DNA from: an uncultured Helicobacter sp.
GTDB lineage: Bacteria; Campylobacterota; Campylobacteria; Campylobacterales; Helicobacteraceae
DNA: 64,000 nt
Direction: 5' to 3'
Assembly (NCBI GenBank): GCA_949287835.1
Contig: CASEHV010000023.1
Coordinates: 43,028-107,027, forward strand
Under the pieces are notes generated by a model that saw only the letters and a program-made list of their open reading frames with translations, was not told the origin of the DNA and searched no databases. Of the stretch, positions 56,733-64,000 are shown one piece after another. Positions within the stretch are counted from its first letter, which is position 1. The number at the start of each line of letters is the position of its first letter. The translations under genes were made by a program, and so were the position numbers.

Positions 56733-56999
56733 ATGCAAATAGTAAAAAGCGAGATTATATCTAGGTTTGCACGCAATAGTAAGGATACAGGCTCTAGCGA
56801 GGTGCAGATAGCCCTTCTGAGTGCTAAGATTTCTAATCTTACAGAGCATCTAAAAGCTAACCCAAAAGACCACTCTAGCCGACTTGGATTATTAAAACTT
56901 GTTAGCAAAAGAAAAAGTCTGCTTAGATACATGAAAAAAAATAAATATGATGTATATATCAGCACTATAAAGGCTCTAAACATTAAAGACAGAGTGTAG
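56733..56999 (+). CDS. rpsO: 30S ribosomal protein S15
   Basis: An 88-residue S15. TGSSEVQIALLSAKISNLTEHLK and SSRLGLLKLVSKRKSLLRYM are the two conserved blocks that contact helix 22 of 16S rRNA. I chose ATG 56733, 5 bases from GAGG, over the GTG two codons earlier. Only 21 bp separate it from ruvB. Confidence 0.96.
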   Translation: MQIVKSEIISRFARNSKDTGSSEVQIALLSAKISNLTEHLKANPKDHSSRLGLLKLVSKRKSLLRYMKKNKYDVYISTIKALNIKDRV

Positions 57000-57020
57000 C
57001 TGTGTAAAGTGGGGCTTTAA

Positions 57021-58067
57021 GTGGAGAAAATCTCTATTCTTGATTCTAGCGATAATAGGCTTGTCGATAGGGATAAGGTCTTTAGCGATGATAGAAGTGA
57101 GAATGTTCTACGCCCTAGCTCATGGGATAGCTACATAGGACAGGATAAGATAAAGAATAATCTTAAAGTCTTTATAGAGGCTAGTAAGAGACGTGGCGAG
57201 TGCTTAGACCATGTTCTATTTTTTGGACCCCCGGGGCTTGGTAAAACGACATTAAGCCACATTATCGCCCATGAGATGAATGCGAATATAAAGGTTAGTG
57301 CCGCACCCATGATTGAGAAAGCGGGGGATTTAGCCGCTATTATGACGAATCTAAAGGCTGGAGATATTTTATTTATCGATGAGATTCATCGCTTGAGTTC
57401 TAATATTGAGGAGATTCTCTATCCTGCTATGGAGGACTTTAGGCTAGATATTATCATAGGGCAGGGGGCAGCAGCACAGACTGTTAAAATTGATTTAGCA
57501 CCCTTTACGCTTATCGGGGCTACGACTAGGGCAGGTATGCTATCTAATCCACTTAGAGATAGATTTGGCATTAGTGCAAAGCTAGAGTTTTACTCACAAA
57601 GTGAGCTATCACTTATCATACAAAGGGCAGCCACTAGGCTAAATAGCGAGATTACTCAAGAGAGTGCTAATGAGATTGCTAAACGTTCACGTGGCACACC
57701 TAGAATCGCACTGCGATTGCTTCGTAGAGTGCGGGATTTTGCCGAGATTAAAGATAAGCATGTGATAGATTGCGAGATTGCCAAATACGCATTAAATGAG
57801 CTAGGCGTAAATGAGCTAGGCTTTGATGATGTGGATATTACGTATTTGCAGATGTTGCTACAATCGCGTGGAAAGCCTATTGGATTAAATACTCTAGCGG
57901 CTGCCATGAGTGAAGATGAGATGACCATTGAGGAAGTCATAGAGCCATATTTATTGGCAAATGGCTACATAGAGCGGACAGCAAAGGGTAGGGTGGCTAC
58001 GTATAAGACATTATGTTTATTTGGCTTAGAATCATACGAGGGTGATTCTAAGACGTTGTTTGATTGA
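57021..58067 (+). CDS. ruvB: RuvB Holliday-junction helicase
   Basis: A 348-residue AAA+ motor that drives branch migration with Ruv[13 protein letters not shown] is the family start, Walker A is GPPGLGKTT, Walker B is DEIHRLS, sensor I is IGATTRAG and the arginine finger is in RDRFGIS. The C-terminal winged helix has [19 protein letters not shown]. It starts at GTG 57021, 10 bases after GGGG. It lies between rpsO and rocF. Confidence 0.96.
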   Translation: MEKISILDSSDNRLVDRDKVFSDDRSENVLRPSSWDSYIGQDKIKNNLKVFIEASKRRGECLDHVLFFGPPGLGKTTLSHIIAHEMNANIKVSAAPMIEKAGDLAAIMTNLKAGDILFIDEIHRLSSNIEEILYPAMEDFRLDIIIGQGAAAQTVKIDLAPFTLIGATTRAGMLSNPLRDRFGISAKLEFYSQSELSLIIQRAATRLNSEITQESANEIAKRSRGTPRIALRLLRRVRDFAEIKDKHVIDCEIAKYALNELGVNELGFDDVDITYLQMLLQSRGKPIGLNTLAAAMSEDEMTIEEVIEPYLLANGYIERTAKGRVATYKTLCLFGLESYEGDSKTLFD

Positions 58068-58082
58068 GTTAAGGATTTATGT

Positions 58083-59021
58083 ATGAATATACAGATTCTA
58101 GGTATTGCCTCCGATATTGCAGGAGGTAGGCTAGGGCAGGCTAGGGGCGTAGAGATATTGTGTGATTATGTTAGAGAGAGTAAGATAGCATTGCTAGATG
58201 AGAATAATTATCTATCCCCTGCACATAAAAATTTGGATACCACAAATAGTAAGGCAAAGAATATAGCGCATTTATATGATTTTTATAGTCAAAGGGTTTC
58301 AAAATGTATGGAATCTATTTTGCAAAAAGGTGATTTTGCGTTGATTCTAAGTGGAGACCACTCAAGTGCTTTGGCATCTGTGCAGGGATTACAAAATGCT
58401 ATGCCAAATGAGACTGTGGGCATTGTGTGGATTGATGCACACGCAGATATTCATACGCCATTTACCTCACCTAGTGGGAATATGCACGGTATGCCACTTG
58501 GGGCATTGATTGGCGCTGGTGGCAGTAGCGATGAGGTAAGTGATATAGAATCTAACTATTGGGATAAGTTGAGTTCAATTTCAAAGGATTCTATAAATCC
58601 TAGTCATATAGTCTATTGTGGATTGCGAAGTTTTGAGGAGGGTGAGCGACGGATTATAGAATCTAATAATATCCCAGTTTATAGTGTAGAAAATATAATG
58701 GATAATATGCAAAAATGTGTTGATTCTATATTAGAGAATCTGAATTCATGCACGAAAATTTATATTAGCCTAGATATTGATGTGCTAGATAGTGGAGTGT
58801 TTCAAAGCACGGGGTGCAATGTAGAAAATGGTCTTTCTATCACTTCATTAAAAGAACTTATGTCATCACTTTTTAGGGCATTTGGAGATAGGATTGCGGC
58901 ACTTGAATTTTCTGAGTTTAATCCCGCACTGCCATACTCTACTCCAAAAGATACACAGGTAATGAAAGATTTACTAGCTTTTAGTATAGAATCTATTAAA
59001 ACCCTTCACTCTTTAAATTAA
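58083..59021 (+). CDS. rocF: Arginase
   Basis: A 312-residue ureohydrolase that converts arginine to ornithine and urea. Metal ligands are in GDHSSA (residue 97), WIDAHADIHT and SLDIDVLD, and SGNMHGMPLG is the substrate segment. In Helicobacter arginase feeds urea to urease and lowers arginine for the host. The sequence has a Helicobacter-like insert in the middle (SNYWDKLSSISKD...). It follows ruvB by 15 bp; its 3' end overlaps tonB by 26 bp, tail to tail. Confidence 0.93.
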   Translation: MNIQILGIASDIAGGRLGQARGVEILCDYVRESKIALLDENNYLSPAHKNLDTTNSKAKNIAHLYDFYSQRVSKCMESILQKGDFALILSGDHSSALASVQGLQNAMPNETVGIVWIDAHADIHTPFTSPSGNMHGMPLGALIGAGGSSDEVSDIESNYWDKLSSISKDSINPSHIVYCGLRSFEEGERRIIESNNIPVYSVENIMDNMQKCVDSILENLNSCTKIYISLDIDVLDSGVFQSTGCNVENGLSITSLKELMSSLFRAFGDRIAALEFSEFNPALPYSTPKDTQVMKDLLAFSIESIKTLHSLN

Positions 59022-59853
59022 TCGAAAATACCAAATCCCTGCCATTTGGCACGGGGGGAAATGTGGATTTTTCCATTTGCTTTATGAAATGCTCCACAGA
59101 GGCATTATAGTCTGAGAATGGCGATGGCGTTACCATGAGTAGATATGATAATCTACCTTTGGAATCTATTCTTACTTTCACGGTCGCACTCGTGGCTTTT
59201 GAGTATTTCTTAGTCTTTTTCCATTCACTCATGAGCGTCTTTTGTATGCCATCAAACCAGCCATCTAGTGCATCTTTGTCATTACCATTTGTGTTTCCTT
59301 GCGATGAATTTCCAATAGTTGCTGTATTTACTTGTATGTTAAGTGTATCTTTTATGCCACTCTCAAGACTTTTTGATATTTCATCTAAGCTTTTGTTTAC
59401 ATTATTAGTCGCAACAGGAGTTGTTACAGGCGGTTTTTCAATCTTTATTTCCTTCTTTATCTCTTTGATTTCTTCTTTTTTTGGTTCTTTGTTTATTTGT
59501 GATGGCACATTAGAGAAAACATCTCCTAGTAGATTCTCACTAGAAACCTCTTTTTTTGGCTCTGGTGGCGGGGCTTTAACTTCTTTTATTTCCTCTACTT
59601 GTGGTGGAGGAGCGGGGGTGGGTTGTGGTGTTTCTATTTCCTTTTTTGGCAAACTTGGTTTGGAATCTCTGTATTGAGTATCATCTTGAAATATAACATT
59701 AGATATGAGAATATTATCCCCAGATTTTTCCTCATTTTTATTTTGCATTGAAAATACGAATAAAAATATAAAATAAAGTGCCACAGCTGCTATGCCACTA
59801 TAAATACGCAATGTTTTATTATTTTCGTATAAAGCGATGCCTTCTTGTCTCAT
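58996..59853 (-). CDS. tonB: TonB energy transducer
   Basis: A 285-residue TonB with an N-terminal membrane helix (IYSGIAAVALYFIFLFVFS, about 14-32), a Pro/Glu/Lys-rich periplasmic spacer (about 60-150) and a C-terminal domain (about 200-285) with KVRIDSKGRLSYLLMV. It carries proton-motive force to receptors such as those at 45.5 and 53.7 kb. It overlaps exbD by 4 bp and is the last gene of exbB-exbD-tonB. Confidence 0.92.
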   Translation of the reverse strand: MRQEGIALYENNKTLRIYSGIAAVALYFIFLFVFSMQNKNEEKSGDNILISNVIFQDDTQYRDSKPSLPKKEIETPQPTPAPPPQVEEIKEVKAPPPEPKKEVSSENLLGDVFSNVPSQINKEPKKEEIKEIKKEIKIEKPPVTTPVATNNVNKSLDEISKSLESGIKDTLNIQVNTATIGNSSQGNTNGNDKDALDGWFDGIQKTLMSEWKKTKKYSKATSATVKVRIDSKGRLSYLLMVTPSPFSDYNASVEHFIKQMEKSTFPPVPNGRDLVFSINLKSEGF

Positions 59854-60248
59854 TTTGTTCCTAACGATACTTTTGTAAATCCTAGATTCTTTAGCTCTGC
59901 AAGTATAGCAATAACTTCACCATATAATATTCCCTTATCCCCATATATATATACAGAATCTTCTTTATTATAGTCTTTAAAGTATGTGCTAAAGTTTTGC
60001 TTGAAATTCTCGTATTTAAAAACCTTGTCATTTACATAGATATTTTTCTTACTATCTACTCTAATAGATATTGATTTTGTAGGTCCTGCCTTGGCGGTTT
60101 TTGAGCCATCTGGCAACTTTATATCCTCTTTGAATACAATGGAGGGCGTTGTTATCATAAGTATTGCTAATAACACTAGCATAATATCTACAAGAGGCGT
60201 AATATTTAACTCTGGCTTATCATCGTCTAATATATCATCATAATCCAT
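59850..60248 (-). CDS. exbD: ExbD, TonB-system proton channel subunit
   Basis: A 132-residue protein with one membrane helix near residues 18-38 (PLVDIMLVLLAILMIT), in which Asp-21 or so is the essential acidic residue, and a periplasmic domain ending LAELKNLGFTKVSLGTK. It shares one base with exbB and overlaps tonB. Confidence 0.93.
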   Translation of the reverse strand: MDYDDILDDDKPELNITPLVDIMLVLLAILMITTPSIVFKEDIKLPDGSKTAKAGPTKSISIRVDSKKNIYVNDKVFKYENFKQNFSTYFKDYNKEDSVYIYGDKGILYGEVIAILAELKNLGFTKVSLGTK

Positions 60249-60832
60249 TATTTTGTGCCTTTTTGATTAGAATCTATTGCAGATACTGCTATGTCGATTT
60301 GTGATTGCAAACAGATTCCCAAAACAGAGATTTTTCTTCGCAATACAAGGTAGAAAGAATACGCTGGAATTGCACACAAGATTCCAAAAGCGGTAGCAAC
60401 CAAAGCCTTAGAAATAATAGGTGCGATAATCTCAAATGTAGCCTGCCCCTGTCCGCCCAAACTGCTAAAGGCATCTAAAATCTCTACAACGGTGCCAAAA
60501 AGACCTATGAAAGGTGCAGTAGAGCTAACAATGCTGAGAAATGTTAGCCCTACACTAGCACGTTTTAGAATCTGTGATTTCCATACATTTAACATTTCTT
60601 TTGAAAGGATATTATGCCCCCTTGCACGTGAGAAAATCGCACTTTGTGGTAAATTTATATCCTTTGATAATAGCAACTCAAGCGAATAAGATTCTCTATC
60701 CTCTATTCCTTTTATAATAAACCACTTGTAGATAAAAATCCAAAATGCAATGATGAAATATAAAGAAAGCCAAAAAACAACAAGTAGGGTAATGATTCCG
60801 CTTGTCTGAAAAAATTCAATAAGTGGCGACAT
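60248..60832 (-). CDS. exbB: ExbB, TonB-system membrane subunit
   Basis: A 194-residue MotA/TolQ/ExbB-type protein with three membrane helices, including the conserved ISKALVATAFGILCAIPAY and APFIGLFGTVVEILDAF blocks. I start it at ATG 60832, seven bases after AAGGA, rather than six codons upstream. It forms the proton channel with ExbD to energise TonB. It is the first gene of the operon, divergent from ferritin. Confidence 0.93.
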   Translation of the reverse strand: MSPLIEFFQTSGIITLLVVFWLSLYFIIAFWIFIYKWFIIKGIEDRESYSLELLLSKDINLPQSAIFSRARGHNILSKEMLNVWKSQILKRASVGLTFLSIVSSTAPFIGLFGTVVEILDAFSSLGGQGQATFEIIAPIISKALVATAFGILCAIPAYSFYLVLRRKISVLGICLQSQIDIAVSAIDSNQKGTK

Positions 60833-60979
60833 ATCTATCCTTAAAATCATTGAAAGGGTTTAATTGTGTTGAAATTCTATCATAATAGTGCAACGACTTG
60901 ATATATTGAGGATTATGGATACTAATATGTAGCCTTTTATCATTTTTTACGAAATTTTGATAATTTATTGATTTTAGTC

Positions 60980-61009
60980 TTGACAAATTATCATTTTATT
61001 TACTATAAT
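60980..61009 (+). promoter_or_regulatory. ferritin promoter with Fur-like sequence
   Basis: TTGACA at 60980-60985 and TATAAT at 61004-61009, 18 bases apart. AAATTATCATTTTATTTAC between them and TAATGATAAAG over the -10 resemble iron-regulator boxes, as expected for Helicobacter ferritin (inference). Confidence 0.6.
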
Positions 61010-61063
61010 GATAAAGTTAATTGATTGGCAATTAACTGACAGATTTTTTCTAAGGAGTTTATT

Positions 61064-61558
61064 ATGTTGTCAAAAGAAGTTGTTGCAAGATTGAATGAAC
61101 AAGTTGCTAAAGAAATGTTTGCATCTAATCTATACTTAAGCATGAGTTCATGGTGTTTTAAAAATAGATTTGATGGTGCTGGGCAATTTTTATTCGAGCA
61201 TGCAGGACAGGAAAGCGACCACGCTAAAAAGCTTATTACATACCTAAATGAGACAGATTCTCTAGTGGAATTACAAAGCATTGAGAAGCCACAGAGTAAT
61301 TTTAGCGGACTATTAAATGTATTTGAGGAAACTTATAAGCATGAAGTGTCAATTACAGAATCAATCAATGATTTAGTTAGCTTTATGCTTGATAAAAAAG
61401 ACTACTCTACCTTTAATTTCTTACAATGGTATGTAGCCGAGCAGCATGAGGAGGAGGCTTTATTTAGAGGCATTGTAGATAAGATTAAGCTAATAGGTGA
61501 GCATAGCAATGGTCTTTATTTAGCTGACCAATACATAAAAACATTGATTGGTAAATAA
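61064..61558 (+). CDS. ftnA: non-heme ferritin
   Basis: A 164-residue ferritin subunit. Ferroxidase ligands are the first Glu of NEQVAKEMFASN, E50 and H53 (AGQESDHAKK), and the later Glu in YVAEQHEEEALF. It lacks the Met heme ligand of bacterioferritin. It stores iron in the cytoplasm as 24-mers. AAGGAG lies upstream. It stands alone, ahead of a convergent metallophosphoesterase, and its promoter is shown above. Confidence 0.94.
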   Translation: MLSKEVVARLNEQVAKEMFASNLYLSMSSWCFKNRFDGAGQFLFEHAGQESDHAKKLITYLNETDSLVELQSIEKPQSNFSGLLNVFEETYKHEVSITESINDLVSFMLDKKDYSTFNFLQWYVAEQHEEEALFRGIVDKIKLIGEHSNGLYLADQYIKTLIGK

Positions 61559-61561
61559 TCT

Positions 61562-62704
61562 CTAAGCCTTAAGTCTTAAACTCACAATCTCGCTAGGTGC
61601 TAGGAATCTTATCGGCGGCCCCCAGAATCCTGCACCAGAGCTAACATAAAGATTGGCATCATTTTCCAAACGATATAGTCCATGCACATAATGCTGGTCT
61701 AGCCATACAAATATTGATAGGGGGAAAACCTGCCCTGCATGTGTATGTCCGCATAGAATCAAGTCAAATCCATCATGGTTTATCATTTTTAGCGATTTTG
61801 GTTGATGTGTTAGTAAAATACTGGGCTTATTCTCATTTAGCCCAATTTTTGCACGTTCTATATCTGGCGGTAAAATATTGAATCTAAGCCCTGCAATGTC
61901 GCTTATACCCACTATATTAAAATCCTCTAATTCCACATTTTCGTTAGTTAATACATTAAGTTTTAGTGTCTTTAAAAAATCAAGAATAGATTCTATGCCA
62001 TGATAGTATTCATGATTCCCGCTTACATAAAATACGCCCTCTTTGCTTTTAAGATTATTTAGCACCAACAAATGCTCTTTTACAAAATCTATATGTTCAT
62101 CTACCAAATCCCCCACGATGACGACTATATCTGGATTTAGAGAATTTATTTTCTCTACCATGCCATGTAGGAAATCTGATTGTATGACCTTACCTACATG
62201 CACATCGCTTACCATGACTATGTGCTTATCTTTTTTTAGCCCCTTGATTGCTACTTCTACTTCTTTTATGTCTGGAATATTTAGTGCATTTCTAGTCCCC
62301 TTGAATGTAAAAATAAAAAATAATATAAAAATACCCAAATCTAGTATAATCTTTAATGCCTTGCGTCTTGTGTAATCTTGAATATGATTGCCTTCAGATA
62401 CTAGAGAAATATTTTTTTGCTTTGTGATACTAAATATGATGTCGCCAATGATTGCGACTAGAAATAAAAAATATGTTATTATCACAAAAAAGCTAAGAAA
62501 AATATAAATATTATGATTAAATCCTCTATCTTTTGCTAGAAAAAAGAATGCCAATTCTGCCAAATATATAATACCTAGCAAACCCATGGCTAAGAATCTA
62601 TGATTTTTAAAAATAAATGTATGTTTTAAAAATCTTTTATAAATATAAAATTTCATCAATGCTAGTATGATAAATATGATTCCTACAAATACTAATATTT
62701 TCAT
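61562..62704 (-). CDS. membrane-anchored metallophosphoesterase
   Basis: A 380-residue calcineurin-type phosphoesterase. The N-terminal third has about four to five membrane helices, and the catalytic part follows: SDVHVGK, GDLVDEH, GNHEYYHG and CGHTHAG, the complete metal-binding set. Such YaeI/YkuE-like proteins act on lipid or peptidoglycan precursors or on other phosphoesters. The domain should face the cytoplasm or periplasm; I cannot tell. It converges with ferritin. Confidence 0.88.
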   Translation of the reverse strand: MKILVFVGIIFIILALMKFYIYKRFLKHTFIFKNHRFLAMGLLGIIYLAELAFFFLAKDRGFNHNIYIFLSFFVIITYFLFLVAIIGDIIFSITKQKNISLVSEGNHIQDYTRRKALKIILDLGIFILFFIFTFKGTRNALNIPDIKEVEVAIKGLKKDKHIVMVSDVHVGKVIQSDFLHGMVEKINSLNPDIVVIVGDLVDEHIDFVKEHLLVLNNLKSKEGVFYVSGNHEYYHGIESILDFLKTLKLNVLTNENVELEDFNIVGISDIAGLRFNILPPDIERAKIGLNENKPSILLTHQPKSLKMINHDGFDLILCGHTHAGQVFPLSIFVWLDQHYVHGLYRLENDANLYVSSGAGFWGPPIRFLAPSEIVSLRLKA

Positions 62705-62941
62705 AAAACTCCCTTAATCTTTGTTTAGATTCTAGCATTATACGTTGTAAATGGTTTTTAACAAAATTATGTAAAAATTCTACACTGCTAAATATCTAAA
62801 ATCTCTAGCTTTTATGTCTAAATAACTTTTTATTTTGAAGTTTTCATACTTAAACTTTTAAAATTATTATGAAAAATAATTACAAAAAGAAAAAAGTATT
62901 GCTATAATATACGATTCATTCTATACAAAGGATACAATCTT

Positions 62942-64000
62942 ATGGGACAGCTAAAAATAGGGACGAAGGTCGTCATAGCCATAGTGGGAGTGGTTTTAAT
63001 ATGTATGGTTATTCTATCTGTTATAGTGGATTATAAATCGCATAATATTTTGCAGACAGAATCTGAAAAGCTACTTATGAATACAGCAAAACGTTCGGCA
63101 AATGCTATTTCTACTACCCTGCAGGGTAGTTATGCTTCTTTGGCAGTTACTCACGCAGATTTGCAAAGTTTAATTTTTGATAATCTTGATAATAAAGAGA
63201 TTATTATAGAGCAGGAGTTAAGCAATATGGCAGATACCCTGCAGTCAAATGTTTTTTCATTTGTATATATGAAAAATTCTGGGCTATTTAAAAATTCTAA
63301 GTATGAATTTGGCGATAATGAAATAATGATGGTAACTTATGATTCCACCCCAGGTGTTAAGGGCGGCGTTATTGTATCTGGAGTTAATAGTGAGATTCTA
63401 AGTTGGCAGAAAGTGCAGGAGGCAATATCGACAGGTAAGCCAACCATAACGATGCCACATTACTTTACTATGAATGGCAATCGTTTTTATGTATCTACGC
63501 TTATCATGCCTTTGGTTGATAATAACGGCAGAGTGCTAGGAGTGCTTGGCGTTCTTGTAGATTTGAATGTAGTGAAACGAGATTTGATGAAGCCTAGCAG
63601 AAGTGTGTTTGATGGGGATTATAGATTCCTAATTGATGGGAATGGCGTTTTTATTTTGCATCCAAATGAGGAATATCAAGGTAAGCCACTAGCATCTTTA
63701 AATTCAGACCCATCATCGCAGGAGTTACTTAGTATAGCAAGGTCTGGAGGCGAAGGAGTTTTACCATATAAAAACCTAGAGGGACGCGATAGCTACACGG
63801 GTATTACTTCATTTAAAATAGGAAATTTTAGCGAGGTTTGGAGCGTTGTGGTTACTGCACCTCAAGAATCCATCTTCGCCCCAAGTGTCGCCATAAGGGC
63901 AATTATTATAGGCAGCGCCATTATCATCACTGCTATCATTGCTTTAGTGGTATTCATTATTGTAAGAAATAATGTTACTCTAAGATTACAAAAGCTACAA
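62942..64000 (+). CDS. methyl-accepting chemotaxis protein, N-terminal part
   Basis: An open frame from ATG 62942 to the right edge, at least 353 codons. Residues 9-29 (VVIAIVGVVLICMVILSVIV) are the first membrane helix. A periplasmic sensor of about 280 residues follows with the dCache-type pattern FYVSTLIMPLVDNNGRVLGVLGVLVDL and YRFLIDGNGVFILHPNEEYQGK. A second helix (AIIIGSAIIITAIIALVVFI) precedes what should be HAMP and signalling domains outside the window. The ligand is unknown; the sensor may bind amino acids. AAAGGATA lies upstream. Confidence 0.9.
   Translation, partial: MGQLKIGTKVVIAIVGVVLICMVILSVIVDYKSHNILQTESEKLLMNTAKRSANAISTTLQGSYASLAVTHADLQSLIFDNLDNKEIIIEQELSNMADTLQSNVFSFVYMKNSGLFKNSKYEFGDNEIMMVTYDSTPGVKGGVIVSGVNSEILSWQKVQEAISTGKPTITMPHYFTMNGNRFYVSTLIMPLVDNNGRVLGVLGVLVDLNVVKRDLMKPSRSVFDGDYRFLIDGNGVFILHPNEEYQGKPLASLNSDPSSQELLSIARSGGEGVLPYKNLEGRDSYTGITSFKIGNFSEVWSVVVTAPQESIFAPSVAIRAIIIGSAIIITAIIALVVFIIVRNNVTLRLQKLQ

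Noticed and set aside
59135..59677. 180-codon plus-strand ORF opposite tonB
   Set aside because: It is the reverse of the Pro/Lys-rich TonB spacer; TonB is clear on the other strand.

Overview
This AT-rich window looks like chromosome from an enterohepatic-type Helicobacter species. The evidence is a set of gene types rather than any one marker: PseC for pseudaminic acid, HypA, arginase, an FlgR that lacks a DNA-binding domain, a petABC bc1 complex with a di-heme cytochrome c1, UbiX and UbiE, a UPF0323-type lipoprotein and many Helicobacter-like housekeeping genes. No phage, insertion sequence, CRISPR array or rRNA operon is visible. The species cannot be named from sequence alone.

Layout. 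1-4.8 kb: start of rsmG, a small lipoprotein, a family 2 glycosyltransferase, an unrecognised gene, a lone yejE-type permease, ubiX and nadE. 4.9-8.2 kb: petABC. 8.4-8.9 kb: five tRNAs (Leu, Gly, Leu, Cys, Ser). 9-10.7 kb: flgR and an upstream partner. 11.2-13.6 kb: recR, membrane protein, hypA and coiled-coil gene on the minus strand. 14-15.4 kb: metY. 16-17.6 kb: recA and a heptose-bisphosphatase-like gene. 17.7-18.1 kb: four tRNAs (Lys, Glu, Val, Asp). 18.7-23.3 kb: leuS, pfkB kinase and DHH phosphoesterase. 23.5-24.7 kb: a gene interrupted at homopolymers. 25-29.8 kb: ppsA, lipoprotein, sirtuin and transaldolase. 29.9-37.4 kb: pseC, a 1054-codon trpB, serB, tkt and a Cys-rich protein. 37.5-40.5 kb: a 29-codon ORF coupled to an ABC transporter, then a hydrolase pair. 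40.8-45.2 kb: alcohol dehydrogenase, quinone reductase-like gene, ubiE, SUFU-domain gene and waaF. 45.2-53.7 kb: a candidate small RNA, two TonB-dependent receptors, a secretin and nadAC. 53.9-62.7 kb: dinB-like, flhA, rpsO, ruvB, rocF, tonB-exbD-exbB, ferritin and a metallophosphoesterase. 62.9 kb to the end: the 5' part of a chemoreceptor.

How the genes fit together. Respiration and quinone genes (petABC, ubiX, ubiE), NAD synthesis (nadA, nadC, nadE), gluconeogenesis and the pentose phosphate pathway (ppsA, tal, tkt), envelope sugars (waaF, the gmhB-like gene, pseC), flagella (flgR, flhA, pseC) and iron handling (two TonB receptors, TonB-ExbBD, ferritin) are all represented, scattered as short operons.

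The most unusual feature is trpB. After a normal-length TrpB domain the frame stays open for about 650 more codons. That tail is largely built of short palindromic repeats that also lie between genes elsewhere in this window; one 32-nt stretch in the tail differs at one base from an intergenic copy at 40.55 kb. It looks like a dispersed non-coding repeat that has been turned into protein sequence. Other points worth checking are the 29-codon ORF and (TA)8 tract ahead of an ABC transporter, a compact structured RNA candidate at 45.23 kb, a gene broken at G6 and A5 tracts, and a strong excess of the pentamer GAATC/GATTC.
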